Source of the DNA: Blastomussa wellsi
Lineage: Eukaryota > Cnidaria > Anthozoa > Scleractinia > Plerogyridae
Reading direction: 5' to 3'
NCBI GenBank assembly: GCA_947652115.1
Contig: OX393565.1
Coordinates: 25,972,583 to 26,036,582 of the forward strand
Length of the DNA stretch: 64,000 nt
In this document: piece by piece, positions 9,332-20,629 of the stretch
Position numbering within the stretch: the stretch's first letter is position 1
How the letters are laid out: every line of letters begins with the position of its first letter
The notes under the pieces: model-generated
Seen by the model: the letters and a program-made list of their open reading frames with translations, nothing else
Database searches by the model: none
What the model was told of the DNA's origin: nothing
Made by a program: the position numbers and the translations under genes

Positions 9332-12300
9332 ATGTCCACAGCTTTAGAAAGACCAGAACCATTATCGGGGAAAGATGAAGGGTAGGTTTTTTGTGACGCA
9401 TTCGCATGAGCTTTAACATTTAGCATCAACAAGCATGTGAAACAATAATTATGCGCTATAATTTTTTCGTGTGCTTATGTGAGAACAGCATACAAAAAAT
9501 GGATGTATTTATCACTCTTATGTATGATCGCTCAAATTTTAAATTATACAACACCCATGGATGGGATGCTAGTCCATTGCAGGGTTACCCCCCCGCAACC
9601 ACCAACATTATATCACCAGTACCCATTTATACACCTGGGTGGAGAGGGTTGCAACCCTGATCTTACCATTTTCCTTTATAAACGCTAGAGGGTGGGAAAT
9701 TTGATGGTCTGTGAATCCTGATCAACCAGTGGTGGATTTGATATGCCAACAATATAGTGAAAAATGTGACCAAAAGTTTTCCAACAAGCCAAATCCCCAG
9801 GGAGGAGGGAGAGCATTCTTGGATTTGACCAGTATATATATTTATTAAAAGGGGATACTGCTTAGTCTTGTGCCTCGTGGTCTGTTTTTACATATGAATA
9901 TGTTTGTTCTCTCTTGTCAGATATTAAAAATACATTATTTCAATTTTTGGTTTTCCTTTCAGGTCATTTGCTTATCTAACAATTCGAGATAGGCTGCCAG
10001 TCATTCTGACCAAAGTCATTGACTTAGTGCACCGACGAGCTTCAGCATTCTCAGACGAAAACCAACAGGTTGGATAAGAATGCATTGGTTGAGAGTGGGG
10101 ACAGACAACTTCTCTATCAGTGCTGGGTCTCTTGGAAACATCATGAAATAAAAGAAATTCCTTTTATTTTTAATAGTCTGTAGAAAAGAACAGACCAATT
10201 ACAAGGGACAATCTATTTGTCCCATCTAACCAGATAATCCTTGTTTTCAAAAAACAAAAAAAATTATTGTATCAAACATAGATGGTAAGCAAATTAAAGT
10301 GAACACTATTGGCAACACCCCTTCCCCTTTATCCCAATTTATCAAGGCCCAGATGTCAAAACATATAATTTAGCAGCTGCAGCTTTTATTTGTCATGATC
10401 ATATTTCCTAAAACTTTAAAATGATGCCAAAAATGTTTTAGTATATATATGCAATCTGTTTTTAACTCCACTAGGAACAAACTGAGGATAGCAAAACAGT
10501 GATTGCAAAGCTCTCCAAATTACGATATGAAATGAAAACCAATAAGCCATTGATGCTGATGGAAGACGATCGACCAGATGTGCAAATTTGGAATGAAACC
10601 ATCAACAATAGCAAGTCTCTGGTCGATGAAAGCAAGGTTGCTTCCTTTACCGGGCCCTGGCTAGTGGTTGAATGCTACATGTATCGCAAGATTTATGAAG
10701 CATTTGCTTTGAGGTCAGTCGAACATTTAAAAGGTATAAAAAAGGTAAAGGTTTTTTTTTACCAGTCAAACATTTAAAAGGTATAAGCTAACAGAATCAG
10801 GGGTGGAAAATGGCACCTGGAAAATTGCTGTTCTTGGAAACTCTATCTGATCTCAGATCTCTGAGACTTTTGTGATAATTAAGGCATCACATCTTAGTTG
10901 TACTTGGAAATATGGGAGAAGGAGGGCTTGAGGATCAAAAACATTTCCTCCTATTTTCCACCTCTTCCTGCCTCTGCCATGGTACACAAGGCATTTTTTC
11001 CTGCATCTTGCAGTGCAACTTTTCAATGCAATGAAAGTTGCATTGCAAGCCCTAAAAAAATTTGTGTAATACCCCATTTTTGCAACCTGCAATGCATCAA
11101 AATATTGTGTTATAATTTACAAGAAAAGTAGTACAGTACTGCTGCAATACTCTACTTTTTCCAACATTGTGAGACAAGTTGCTGCATGTGACATGCCAAG
11201 CTCAACTTGCAATGCAATCTTGTTGAAATGGGCCAATCAGAGTTCATGTGTTGTGGAATTACCAAACGAATGAAATTTATAATTTTCAGCAACAACAACA
11301 ACAATCTTTATTTGACTCACAACATTATAATTTCAGAGCTAAAATTGTATACATAAAAAAATATAAAGAGAAATTAAAAATACAAGTAATTGTGAAAATG
11401 GAGTCTAGGGGCTAAAAGAACCATAAGATTTTCGAGTTAGCCCCTAATAGCTTTTTAGAGCCCTAAAATGTTAAACATGAGTTGTCTTTGACCTCTTCTG
11501 ATGTTGCAATAGCAACAAAGTTTGTCTCCATTTTGATCTGACTCTCTTTAAGGTCGGGACACACTATGCAACACATCGCCGCAACACTTCGTCTGTACTG
11601 CTGCAGCGACAAGTCGCTGCGACATGACGCTTGTCTGGTGCACACAAGGAAATTTGGAAGAGGGGAAATGTGAACTAGAAAAAATTGACGCTCCCTCATT
11701 GGTTGATTTAAATTTTGTCGCAGCGATTTGTCGAAGAAGCCATACACATGCTGCAACAAGGCTGCTTGCGCTTATTTTGTCTCTGAGATCTGTCGCACAA
11801 ATTCAAACTGGTTTGAATTTGTGTGGCAGATCGCAGCGACAATTCCATCGCAGTGACAAAGATTTTCACATGTCACACGAGGCAATTTGTTGCAGCGATT
11901 TGTCGCATAGTGTGTCACGACCTTTACTGATAAATACTTTTACTACAAGAATACATTGTTTTTCATTTGCATCAACTAGCTTTAATAGAATGCCAAAGAC
12001 GAGAAGCTTTAAACTATTGTGAGCCACTTTAAAGAAGTATTGTTCAGTATTCATTTCTGACATTGATTTATGCTTTCTTATAATCATTTTATCAGCAAGC
12101 ACCATCAGAGCTTTGATCCCTTCCAGGAACAGAAAGAAGTATCATTCAAAGGACTTGAGTACTCAGCTAGTTCTCTGGCGCAGTTCCTTGATCATTCTAT
12201 GAAAAATCTTGTTTTTGGTGGTGATGACAGAAAAAACGTGAAAAATGTGTTTGATACTTTGCTGCAGGTACAGAAATATTTTACTTAAGGCTTTCTACAT

Positions 12301-13212
12301 GGAAAGTAAAGGATCATTTTTCACATAAATATTTCAAATTAAATATTTGACGCTCAGATAATTTTCCACAAACTTGGGTTGAAAAATTACATTTGATAAA
12401 TTAAAGGTATTGTTAAAAAAGTGATATTTATTCTAAGTTATGATTAATTAATTTCTTATCTCTTCCAGTTTTGTTTGTGGGGGAACCGTTGTGACCTTTC
12501 CATCTCAAGTGGAGAAATCTTAGCGCAGCAAGGGGCTGGTCACACTTCTCATCTTCAACACATGAAAGAGAACATTATTGTTGACAATTCTCAATATGTT
12601 TGGGATGTGATTCACAATGGAAAAACCACCAGGATCGACTTTGTCTTGGACAACTCAGGATTTGAACTTTTTACAGATTTGTGCCTTGCAGAATTCCTTT
12701 TACATGCAAATTTTGCAAAAGAAATTCATTTCCACACAAAGGAAATTCCCTGGTTTGTCTCTGACGCTAGTAAGAAGGATATTTTTTGGATGGCTGAACA
12801 GATGAAGTCTTCTTCAAACAAATGTTTATCATTACTCGGGGATCACTGGCTTCAACGCTTCCAAGATGGCTCATTTGTTTTGCAGAGCCACCAGTTTTGG
12901 ACGCTAGCTCAAGATTTTAGTGAAATGAAAAGTATTGCCCCTGATTTGTATAAAGAGCTAGCAGGAACTAAAGTAATGTTTTTCAAAGGTGACCTGAATT
13001 ATCGCAAGTTGGTCGGAGATCGTAAATGGCCTCACACGACTCCTTTTAAAGCTGCTCTCTGGGGATTCTTTCCAGCACCACTGTGCTCTTTGAGGACACT
13101 CAAGGCAGATGTTCAAGTTGGATTGTGTCCTGGTCATGATAACCAACTGGAGGCCATTACTAAGGACTGGATGACGTCAGGAAGTTATGCTGTTATCCAA
13201 TATGCACAATAA
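9332..13212 (+). CDS. ARMT1: ARMT1 / DUF89 damage-control phosphatase, five exons
   Basis: Join of 9332-9381, 9963-10068, 10475-10713, 12096-12267 and 12469-13212 gives 436 residues (human about 441) with matching phases throughout. Recognisable blocks are SFAYLTIRDRLPVILTKVID, PWLVVECYMYR, WGNRCDLS, VLDNSGFEL, IPWFVSD, FKGDLNYRKLVGDRKW and the ending YAVIQYAQ. The metal-binding Asp-Asn of VLDN (about 250-251) and Asp of WFVSD (about 288) are kept. DUF89 enzymes are metal-dependent phosphatases that hydrolyse damaged or excess phosphometabolites such as fructose-1-phosphate; a carboxyl methyltransferase role was also claimed for the human protein. Cytosolic role inferred. Intron 1 holds a SINE fragment and intron 3 a 375-bp MITE. 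Divergent from NAA80. Confidence 0.96.
9555..9660 (-). mobile_element. SINE fragment (tRNA-SINE body)
   Basis: GGATGGGATGCTAGTCCA, a CCCCCCGCA tract and ACCCATTTATACACCTGGGT match the copies at 26178-26374 and 50261-50500 in the same plus-strand reading. The tRNA-like head, expected on the right, is missing. Located in ARMT1 intron 1. Confidence 0.7.
11550..11924. mobile_element. 375-bp TIR element in ARMT1 intron 3
   Basis: AAGGTCGGGACACACTATGC on the left pairs with the inverse of GCATAGTGTGTCACGACCTT on the right (19 of 20). The interior repeats GCAGCGAC/GTCGCTGC blocks, so it can fold further. No transposase is encoded. Confidence 0.8.
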
Positions 13213-15035
13213 CTGGGCTAATGATTTTCAAACATAAGCGTACAGGCAATTTTTTGCCAGGGGGCGGTGAACCATTTGCCCAAAAAATTCTCCCAAGTTG
13301 CCTTGCCAAAATTTCTCTTGCTGCCCAACAAGTCTGAGATGCCCAAAATTTGGGGGAGTTGCAGCGCCCCAGCCCCCTGGCCTGTATGCCTATGTTTTCA
13401 AATGAATTACGTGTAATTATAATTATAATAGGTGAAAGTTTATTTTTCAGGTTTTCACTAAATAGGTGGCTTACAGTAGTCTCTGTGATGATATTTAGTT
13501 TGTGGTTTATGTACTTCCGGTTCCATGTACTAATTAATACCGTCGTGCATTGCAGTAGTGTGTAGTTCTTCCTGCCATGGTGATCGAGCAAAAGAATCAG
13601 TTGTCTTTGCCACTTCACCTCCGTCTAGTTTATTTTAGCAGCTCGCAGCCATCAGTCTCCTATTCAGACATTCCTTTGGCTTGTCACATACTTTTTAAGA
13701 GTGCAAGTTGAGCCCCAAAGAGGCTAGCTTACCAGGCTAGTACTTTTGATTTCCATAGCAACTAGAAGTATTTTCTGTGCCCAGCTTTTTTGCTATTTTA
13801 TGCTTTTTTGCTTACAAATTATTAATAGGAAATATACTATTTCTGCAAAAATACATCAAGGGTGTAGCTAGGAGGGTACTGGGGTGCCCGCGATCTCTCC
13901 CTCCCCTTGTAGGGTTGTCAATAAGATTTGAAGTATGCGGAGATATTTTGAAAGTAGATGGCACTGCAGGCCGTTTTTGTAATGACCGCTTATCTCCGCC
14001 AAATTGTAGCTGGCGAAAACGTTTAAGTAGCCGGCGAAATCGCCGGTCACCGGCGCTTATTGACAACCCTGCCCTTGTAAGACTTTTTTAAGTATTTAAA
14101 TAATATACAATATTCAGGTTGACGAACGCATGAATCCAAATAATCAGCATAATGACATACAGTGTGACCCCCCTGGCAATGCCCCTGTACATGTAAATCA
14201 TTCCAAATAAAAATGCTGACTCAAGTTTAACTTTGTTGTATTTGTTTCTTGGCAAATAGCACCAAGCTCAAAATAGTTTTGATGTGATTTTACAAGAGAC
14301 AATGAGTTCCCTGCAAGTTGCCATGCAATTGCTAGTTCCCAAAAGTAATGTGCAATGCAGCAAAAATTTTGTGTTGCAGGTTACAAAGAAAGCAGAACTG
14401 TCCACTAGTAACTTATTGCAAGGGTGCAAGACATGTTGCTGCATGGCATGTCAAATGCAACTTGCAATACTTTTTTGTTAAAATGAATTAATTTGAGCAC
14501 TTCCTAGATAATTTCAAGAAAATAATTTTCAGTTGCAAGTTGCAAAAAACTAGCAAACGTGTGACCCTCCCCCCCATCTGCAACTTACAATGCTTTTTAG
14601 TTGTTATTGTTGCATTGCAAATTGGAAGCAAGGAAAATTGCCTTGTGAAACATGGGCTTTATTTTTCTGCAGTGACCATCATCCATTATTATTAATGCTG
14701 GTAAGTTACTGGTAGCTCAGAGAATTTGCCAGAACATTTTATATTTGATAGCTTATTTATTCTTATCACCTGTCACAGTACTTGGCAATGTATTGATTAT
14801 GTTGAGGAAATCAGAAATTGATTAACAACATCACAGGTGCCATTAAAAAGTCTATATTATAATTATGTTGTGAGGTAAATATAAAGATCTTTATAGTGAA
14901 ACTTTACAATTCTTTAAAAAAGAGAGACCCAATAGAAGTCTAGACTAGTATTAATCAATGAAAATTATTTTAAAAACTAGATACATTAAGCTACATTTCA
15001 TTTGAATTTTTGACATTTAAACATTTATAACCACA
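13213..15035. other. Intergenic stretch between ARMT1 and COMMD1 (convergent)
   Basis: No supported gene. It contains 3' UTR sequence of ARMT1 of unknown length, an AGCCGGCGAAATCGCCGGTC inverted repeat near 14029, and around 14280-14640 a diverged repeat rich in TTGCAAGTTGC/CAATGCA words related to sequence at 10970-11230. Confidence 0.5.
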
Positions 15036-15318
15036 TACTGTAAACTGCCACTTATAAGCCCTGGGCTTAAACAACTTCGTCCAGGGTTTCAGGTTGGCTT
15101 ATAAACGGAGCGGCTTATATCCAAGGGGGCTTGTAACCCCATTCACTGGTTTGTCATTAAGCTTCAAAACATCATAATAATATGAATTAATATCACTCCA
15201 AACAAGAAAAGTTAGAGGGGAGCTTATATCCAGGGGGTATAATTGGATGTATTTTTTTTACAGGTTGATGGGCCTGCAACTGTATAACCAGGGGACTTAT
15301 AAGTGACAGTTTACGGTA
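15036..15318. mobile_element. 283-bp MITE downstream of COMMD1
   Basis: Left TACTGTAAACTGCCACTTATA and right end ending CTTATAAGTGACAGTTTACGGTA form a TIR of about 23 bp with two mismatches. GCTTATATCCA/GGGGGCTT words recur inside. It begins about 60 bp past the COMMD1 stop, so it may lie in its 3' UTR. Confidence 0.75.
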
Positions 15319-15380
15319 TAATCAGTGGAATTTCTGCTGTATTAGGAGGGGAGGGGGGCGAGGAGATTGAATGGAACAGT

Positions 15381-16910
15381 TCACTGAGCATAACTTGCTA
15401 ATTTCTTTTCTATTTCATCAATGCTTGACAGGACACTTGACAACTGAGACTGATCCATTTCAAACTGAAGCACATCTGTGTCCTAAAAAATGGTAAAAAT
15501 AACACATTGAAAGTTTGAATAAGTTTACAAAATTTCTTCACTGAGTACAGTCAAGTGACAATTCAAGATACTGTCTTTTTTTATTATTTTTTCCAAATCA
15601 ATATTTTCTTTTCCCAGACTACAGAGGTGAACAAACAAAGTTGAGTAAAATTCCAGACGTTTTCCAAATGTAAACTTCTGGTTCTATATTCCCAGTCTGA
15701 CGGCTTTTCTTTCAAATTTATTACCAGCTAGATGTACAACGAGTGTAAAACTCCTCTCCTATTCCCCCTCCTTGTTTTTTATTTTATCTTTTTGTTGCCG
15801 TTTTCTCACTAACGAAATGGCTGGAGCAGGTTAGTAATAAGCATTTTGTGAAATATATGTTTACCACATTATTGTAGCCACATTTTGGTACCAACTGATC
15901 AAGTTGACTATCACTTTACGGGAGGGGGGGGGGGGAGTAGGAAGTTGGTCACTATCACTTTAATGGGGAGGGGGGAGTAGGAAGCTCCCACATATAGTTA
16001 CTTAAATATAGCTTTTTCTCCAGTTTCTTACCATTCAAAAAATCCAGTTTCACAGCCTGCTGTTCTGTGCAGCCTTCGCTACCCTATCGTTTTGAACTGG
16101 TATTTTATGTATCCCCAGCCTCATTTGGGCCATTCCATCTTTTATTCTAACCCCCCCCCGTTGACGAGGTCATCATCATCATCTTTATTTAAACACTTGA
16201 CTTCCACCCCGTTAGAAAAAAAGATCAGAAAGACCGGATTTTTCTTAACTCCTTCAGTAAAAAGCCGTCTTTTCCCCTTACCCCCTCAGAAATATTCCAA
16301 AGAAAGCCGACAGAGCTACCCCCTCGGAAACGACTTTCGAAGCACCTCAACAGGGGGGTGTGGAAAAAAAAGGAATGGTCTCTTGAAGTACAACCCCATG
16401 CCTGACACGATACAGATAGAACAGTTACCCAGATGAAGAATACCTTACCTTACTTCCTGTTGATCTTCTTTCCAACTGCATTTCCACGATTGCCACAGGG
16501 CTGTTAATTTGTTGAAGATGTCTTCCTTGGCTTTTCACATCAATCCTCCAGCTTACGTCCTTCAGTTTGTTATTCCAAGAAGATTTCTGCACTAAAACAT
16601 CATGTATTTTGACTTTTTGCGATTTCCAAAATTTTAAGAATGCGGCAGCTTGTTCCTGAGTAAGCGAGCTTTGCTTGCGCCTCGTCTGAGAAGTTAGAAA
16701 AGCTTCAAGTTGATTGAAATCCATATCTGCAGAGACGATGTTCCGCATCAAATTCTCGTATCTCTTCAACATTGCATCAAATTGCTCCTTGTCGAGTTCA
16801 GAGAAAAGTTCCTGGTGAAGAAATTCATCAGTGATCTCTGATTCTCCAAAATATTCCCTCCGTGCTAAGCCATTTAGCAATCCAACAACATTCTTGTCCG
16901 CGGCAGCCAT
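15381..16910 (-). CDS. COMMD1: COMM domain-containing protein 1, two exons
   Basis: Join of 16449-16910 and 15381-15482 gives 187 residues (human 190). The N-terminal helical domain has the near-identical block SADMDFNQLEAFLT and AAAFLKFWKSQKVKI. The COMM domain begins about residue 115: W-N-KLKDVSWRIDVKSQGRH, then SPVAIVEMQL, and exon 2 adds the final FEMDQSQLSSVLSSIDEIE strand-helix. COMMD1 works in the COMMD/CCDC22/CCDC93 (Commander) complex in endosomal recycling, and in NF-kB and copper regulation in mammals; function here is inferred. The start at 16910 begins MAAADKNV; an in-frame start at 16961 would add 17 residues and is less family-like. The start codon lies 152 bp from that of COQ6. 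Confidence 0.96.
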
Positions 16911-17062
16911 CTCTGATTCCAAACAGAGGAAAATCGAAGGGCATTTCGTTGTACCATACACAACCCAGCAATTGGAATTTATTTTGTCAGCGGCTACTGC
17001 AACACATACGTGGTGTAACTATCTTCCATTCATCCAGTTTATATTTTCGAGAAATTTGCAAA
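16911..17062. promoter_or_regulatory. Compact divergent promoter of COMMD1 and COQ6
   Basis: Just 152 bp lie between the two start codons, so both 5' UTRs and core promoters must fit here or overlap. No TATA box at a useful place; no strong known motif was recognised. Confidence 0.55.
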
Positions 17063-20000
17063 ATGTTTACAGCAGTAAGAAAATCTCTCGGCTGCAAACA
17101 ATTCCTAAAGCTGCAGGTATGTTCTTTTTGTGCAGCTGCCAGTAAAGGGGTGCGTGATTTCTATGATATTACTATCGTGGGTGGTGGAATGGTCGGCGCG
17201 AGTTTGGCATGTGCTTTGGGTAAGTATAAACTTCTGATTGTTAAGTTTAGATCTTATTTTGAAGTGAATAACCAATGGGTATAACCTTTAACTGTCCTGT
17301 TTATGTAACTGATTTTTCACAAGGACTTGAAAGAAGTTTGGATGATCACAAGATTCTTTTGTTGGAAGCAGCTCCAGACAAACCACAGAACATTTCATCA
17401 GCTGCCCACAGTAATCGAGTTAGCAGCGTTACACCAGGCTCTAGAAAGCTTCTGGAAAGTAAGCTGCTACTTGAATAGGCTCTGTCTCGCTTCTCGGCTG
17501 GATGTAGCCATTTTTCAGATCTCACAGGTTTATACACTATAAATACTTTTTGTTAAGGTATTGGTGCCTGGGACCATATTTGTGACATGAGGTACAAGCC
17601 TTTCAAAAGAATGCATGTAAGTATTAAAAAATGGAACACAAAATTTAACTTGATTGACATAAGTCAATACTTTGATATTCTCAGACAAAATGAGGGGTGG
17701 CAAATGGTAAATTTGAGACTGCAATACAGCGAGGTAGGCATTAGGCTGTATGTACCAGTCAAATCGAAGCTTCAACGTCCCCCCCCCCTCCCCGGGAGAT
17801 TGCCGTTTCAACTTTAGTAGCTTTTATTATGCTCCTGAAGTCGAGATCAAATGCAGTAATCAAATAGAACCCTAATATCTTTTGGTGCAGGTTCAGCTGC
17901 AAGAACGCGATAATATCTCAACCACTCAAATAGCCTTAGTCCTTTGCTTTTAAACCAAGCCGCGAAGAAACTGCAATCTTTTCCTCATCATGTCAGCCTC
18001 CGACATGATTTATCAACCCATGTGGAATCACCGAGACTTGTAACATGAGGCTACAGGTTTGAATTCCCCACCCTATATGAGTGAGGAACAAATTACCCAC
18101 CCCCAGGAAGGAAAAGGTGTCAAATACCTGGAGGATGTTGAAGCTTCTATTTGACTGGTACATTTCCGGTATATATACCTATCAATGATAAGCCCTAGGC
18201 AGGGGGAGGCTGGGCATAGGTGGGGTATTTGACAATAGTTATCATCCCGCAGTGGAGACTTTTGACCTTTTTAGTAGACTTTCTAACAACATTTCATTTG
18301 ACCATCTACAAATGCCCTGGAGCAGGGCATTTCATCAGAAATTCTCACTCACTCACTCACTCATCTTCACTGTGCCCATGAGGACACTTAAGGCCGGAAA
18401 TTCTCAGCTCAGTTCAAATGTCCCGCTTATATATGCCCAGTCTCCCCCTCTCCCCTTGTCCCTGGCTTAACATTGCTAGGTGCATTATAGTTTATGCTTC
18501 TTATTTTCTAGGTTTGGGATGCATGCAGTGATGCACACATTTCCTTTGATCCAGGCTCCAGAGGCAGCTCCAAGGACATGGGCTATATCATAGAAAATCC
18601 TGTCACCCTCGAAGCCCTTAGGAAACAACTCAAAATGCTTCAGTCACGAGTGAAAGTTCTTCATGGAACAAAATTAAAGAGCATAACTCTTCCTGACTTA
18701 ACAAGAGATATGGTGTGTTTAGTATTACATTTACTTAAGAATTTGTAAAAACTAACTCCCATTTTTAATGTTTGATATCTCGTTAACAAAATGATATACA
18801 TCAATGTACATTAAAGTTTCATGTCTCGTTAACAAAATGCTGTACATCAAACAATTAAGACCATGGCTGAACGTGCAAACAGACTCAGTCTGTGTTAGAG
18901 TCTTTGTCTAGCTCTATTTCACTTATGCAAATTTGGTGTACTTTATATCTTTTTTGAACTTGCACATTCATTTCCAACTGCTTGTCTCCTTGACTCGGGG
19001 GGTTGGGAGAATTCTCAAAAGTTAATATGCAAACCCTTGACTGCGTCAAGGGTTTGCATAACTGTCTCAAATTCTCCTAAACCCCCTTGTGTTTAGATGA
19101 GGCTATGTAAACATGGAAACGTCCTCAATAGGTTAAAGGAATTGTAAGATTGGAAGAAGCTAGGATTCAAAAGGGGAAAAAATGAAGAGGATGCTATTAT
19201 TGTTACAACTTACTGTGTGTTTTTTATATTAATACTGTAACATGCTTGAAGGATGACACAGCTACCAGTCATAGCTGGGCTGTGCTGGAACTGGACAATG
19301 GAAAAACCATTCACTCAAGATTAGTGGTATGTGCAGGTTCAACACATTTATTTTAATAAATGGCTGCATATGTATCAATGATGTGTCTTTCTGATATAAG
19401 AGTTTTTTATTCGTTGATTTCTCTGTAAATCATAGATGAACACAGAAAAAAGTTATTTTACTCAACCTTTTTGTCCCTTCAATTTACTGGTAATCAATGT
19501 TCATTTCAACTGAAATCATGCCTATCTGAAATTATCAGAGCTCTTAAAATATAATTTCTGTCTTCTTGGCCAATGACATCAAATAAAGGAACTTAAACAT
19601 CAATAGTTTACTAAAACGTTTAACAAATAGAGGGTTGAGATATTTTTTTAAAGCTGAACTTGTTTGAGTATATTGGCCTGCACCTGTATCAAACTGGTTA
19701 TTCATGGCTAAATGTCTTTCCTTGCAAGATAGGAGCTGATGGTCCTCAATCCTTGGTGCGGAAGCAAGCAATGATGAATTGTCTCTCTTGGAAATATGAT
19801 CAGTGGGGAGTCGTAGCAACCCTTCATCTTGGAGAGGTAGTATCTGTATTATTACCACTTAAAATGCCACAGAAACTGGCAATGAGGACAGACCTTTATT
19901 TTATACCTTCAAGTTGAGAACTCTCAGGGTTTTTGTTCAGTACAGTACTAACATTTGATAACATTAAATACATGTTTTTCAGATTACAGAGAATATTGTT

Positions 20001-20598
20001 GCATGGCAGAAGTTTTTACCCACCGGACCGATAGCTCTTCTACCAGTAAGAAGATTTATATGTATTTAGCGATTTTATGTAAACCATGAAACAACCTCTA
20101 ATGATCCCTGCTAAATAATCAAAACTAAACAAAAGAACACAATGGAACTAGATGTGTCTAATAGTAACTGGTACTAAGTTGAATAACTACTATATTTCAT
20201 GGTTGAAGTGAAATCACTCTATCATCCAATTATATTAGTTTGCTCTGTTGTTTTTTTGAATTGTATTAGTTTGATCAAATGTTGTTCAGTTTTTCTTCTG
20301 TGTCAAAAAACCATTTTTCAATTCTAATTGAATTCAGACTCCTAAACTGTACACAGAGGCCAGCTATGACTTGTGTGGCTTGGGCCTCTTCATATTAGTC
20401 ATTTGTTTATTTTACTCTTGATGTCAAGTTAACAGAGAATCTGAGCTCATTGGTGTGGTCCACAACTCCTGAACATGCAAAGAATCTGGTCAACATGGAG
20501 GAAGACAGATTTGTTGATGCCATCAACAATGCATTTGTAAGTATCAGTTTATAAGTTAAGGTTAAGAATCTATGAGAATTCATTGTTAGCTGGCAGTA

Positions 20599-20629
<31 letters not shown>

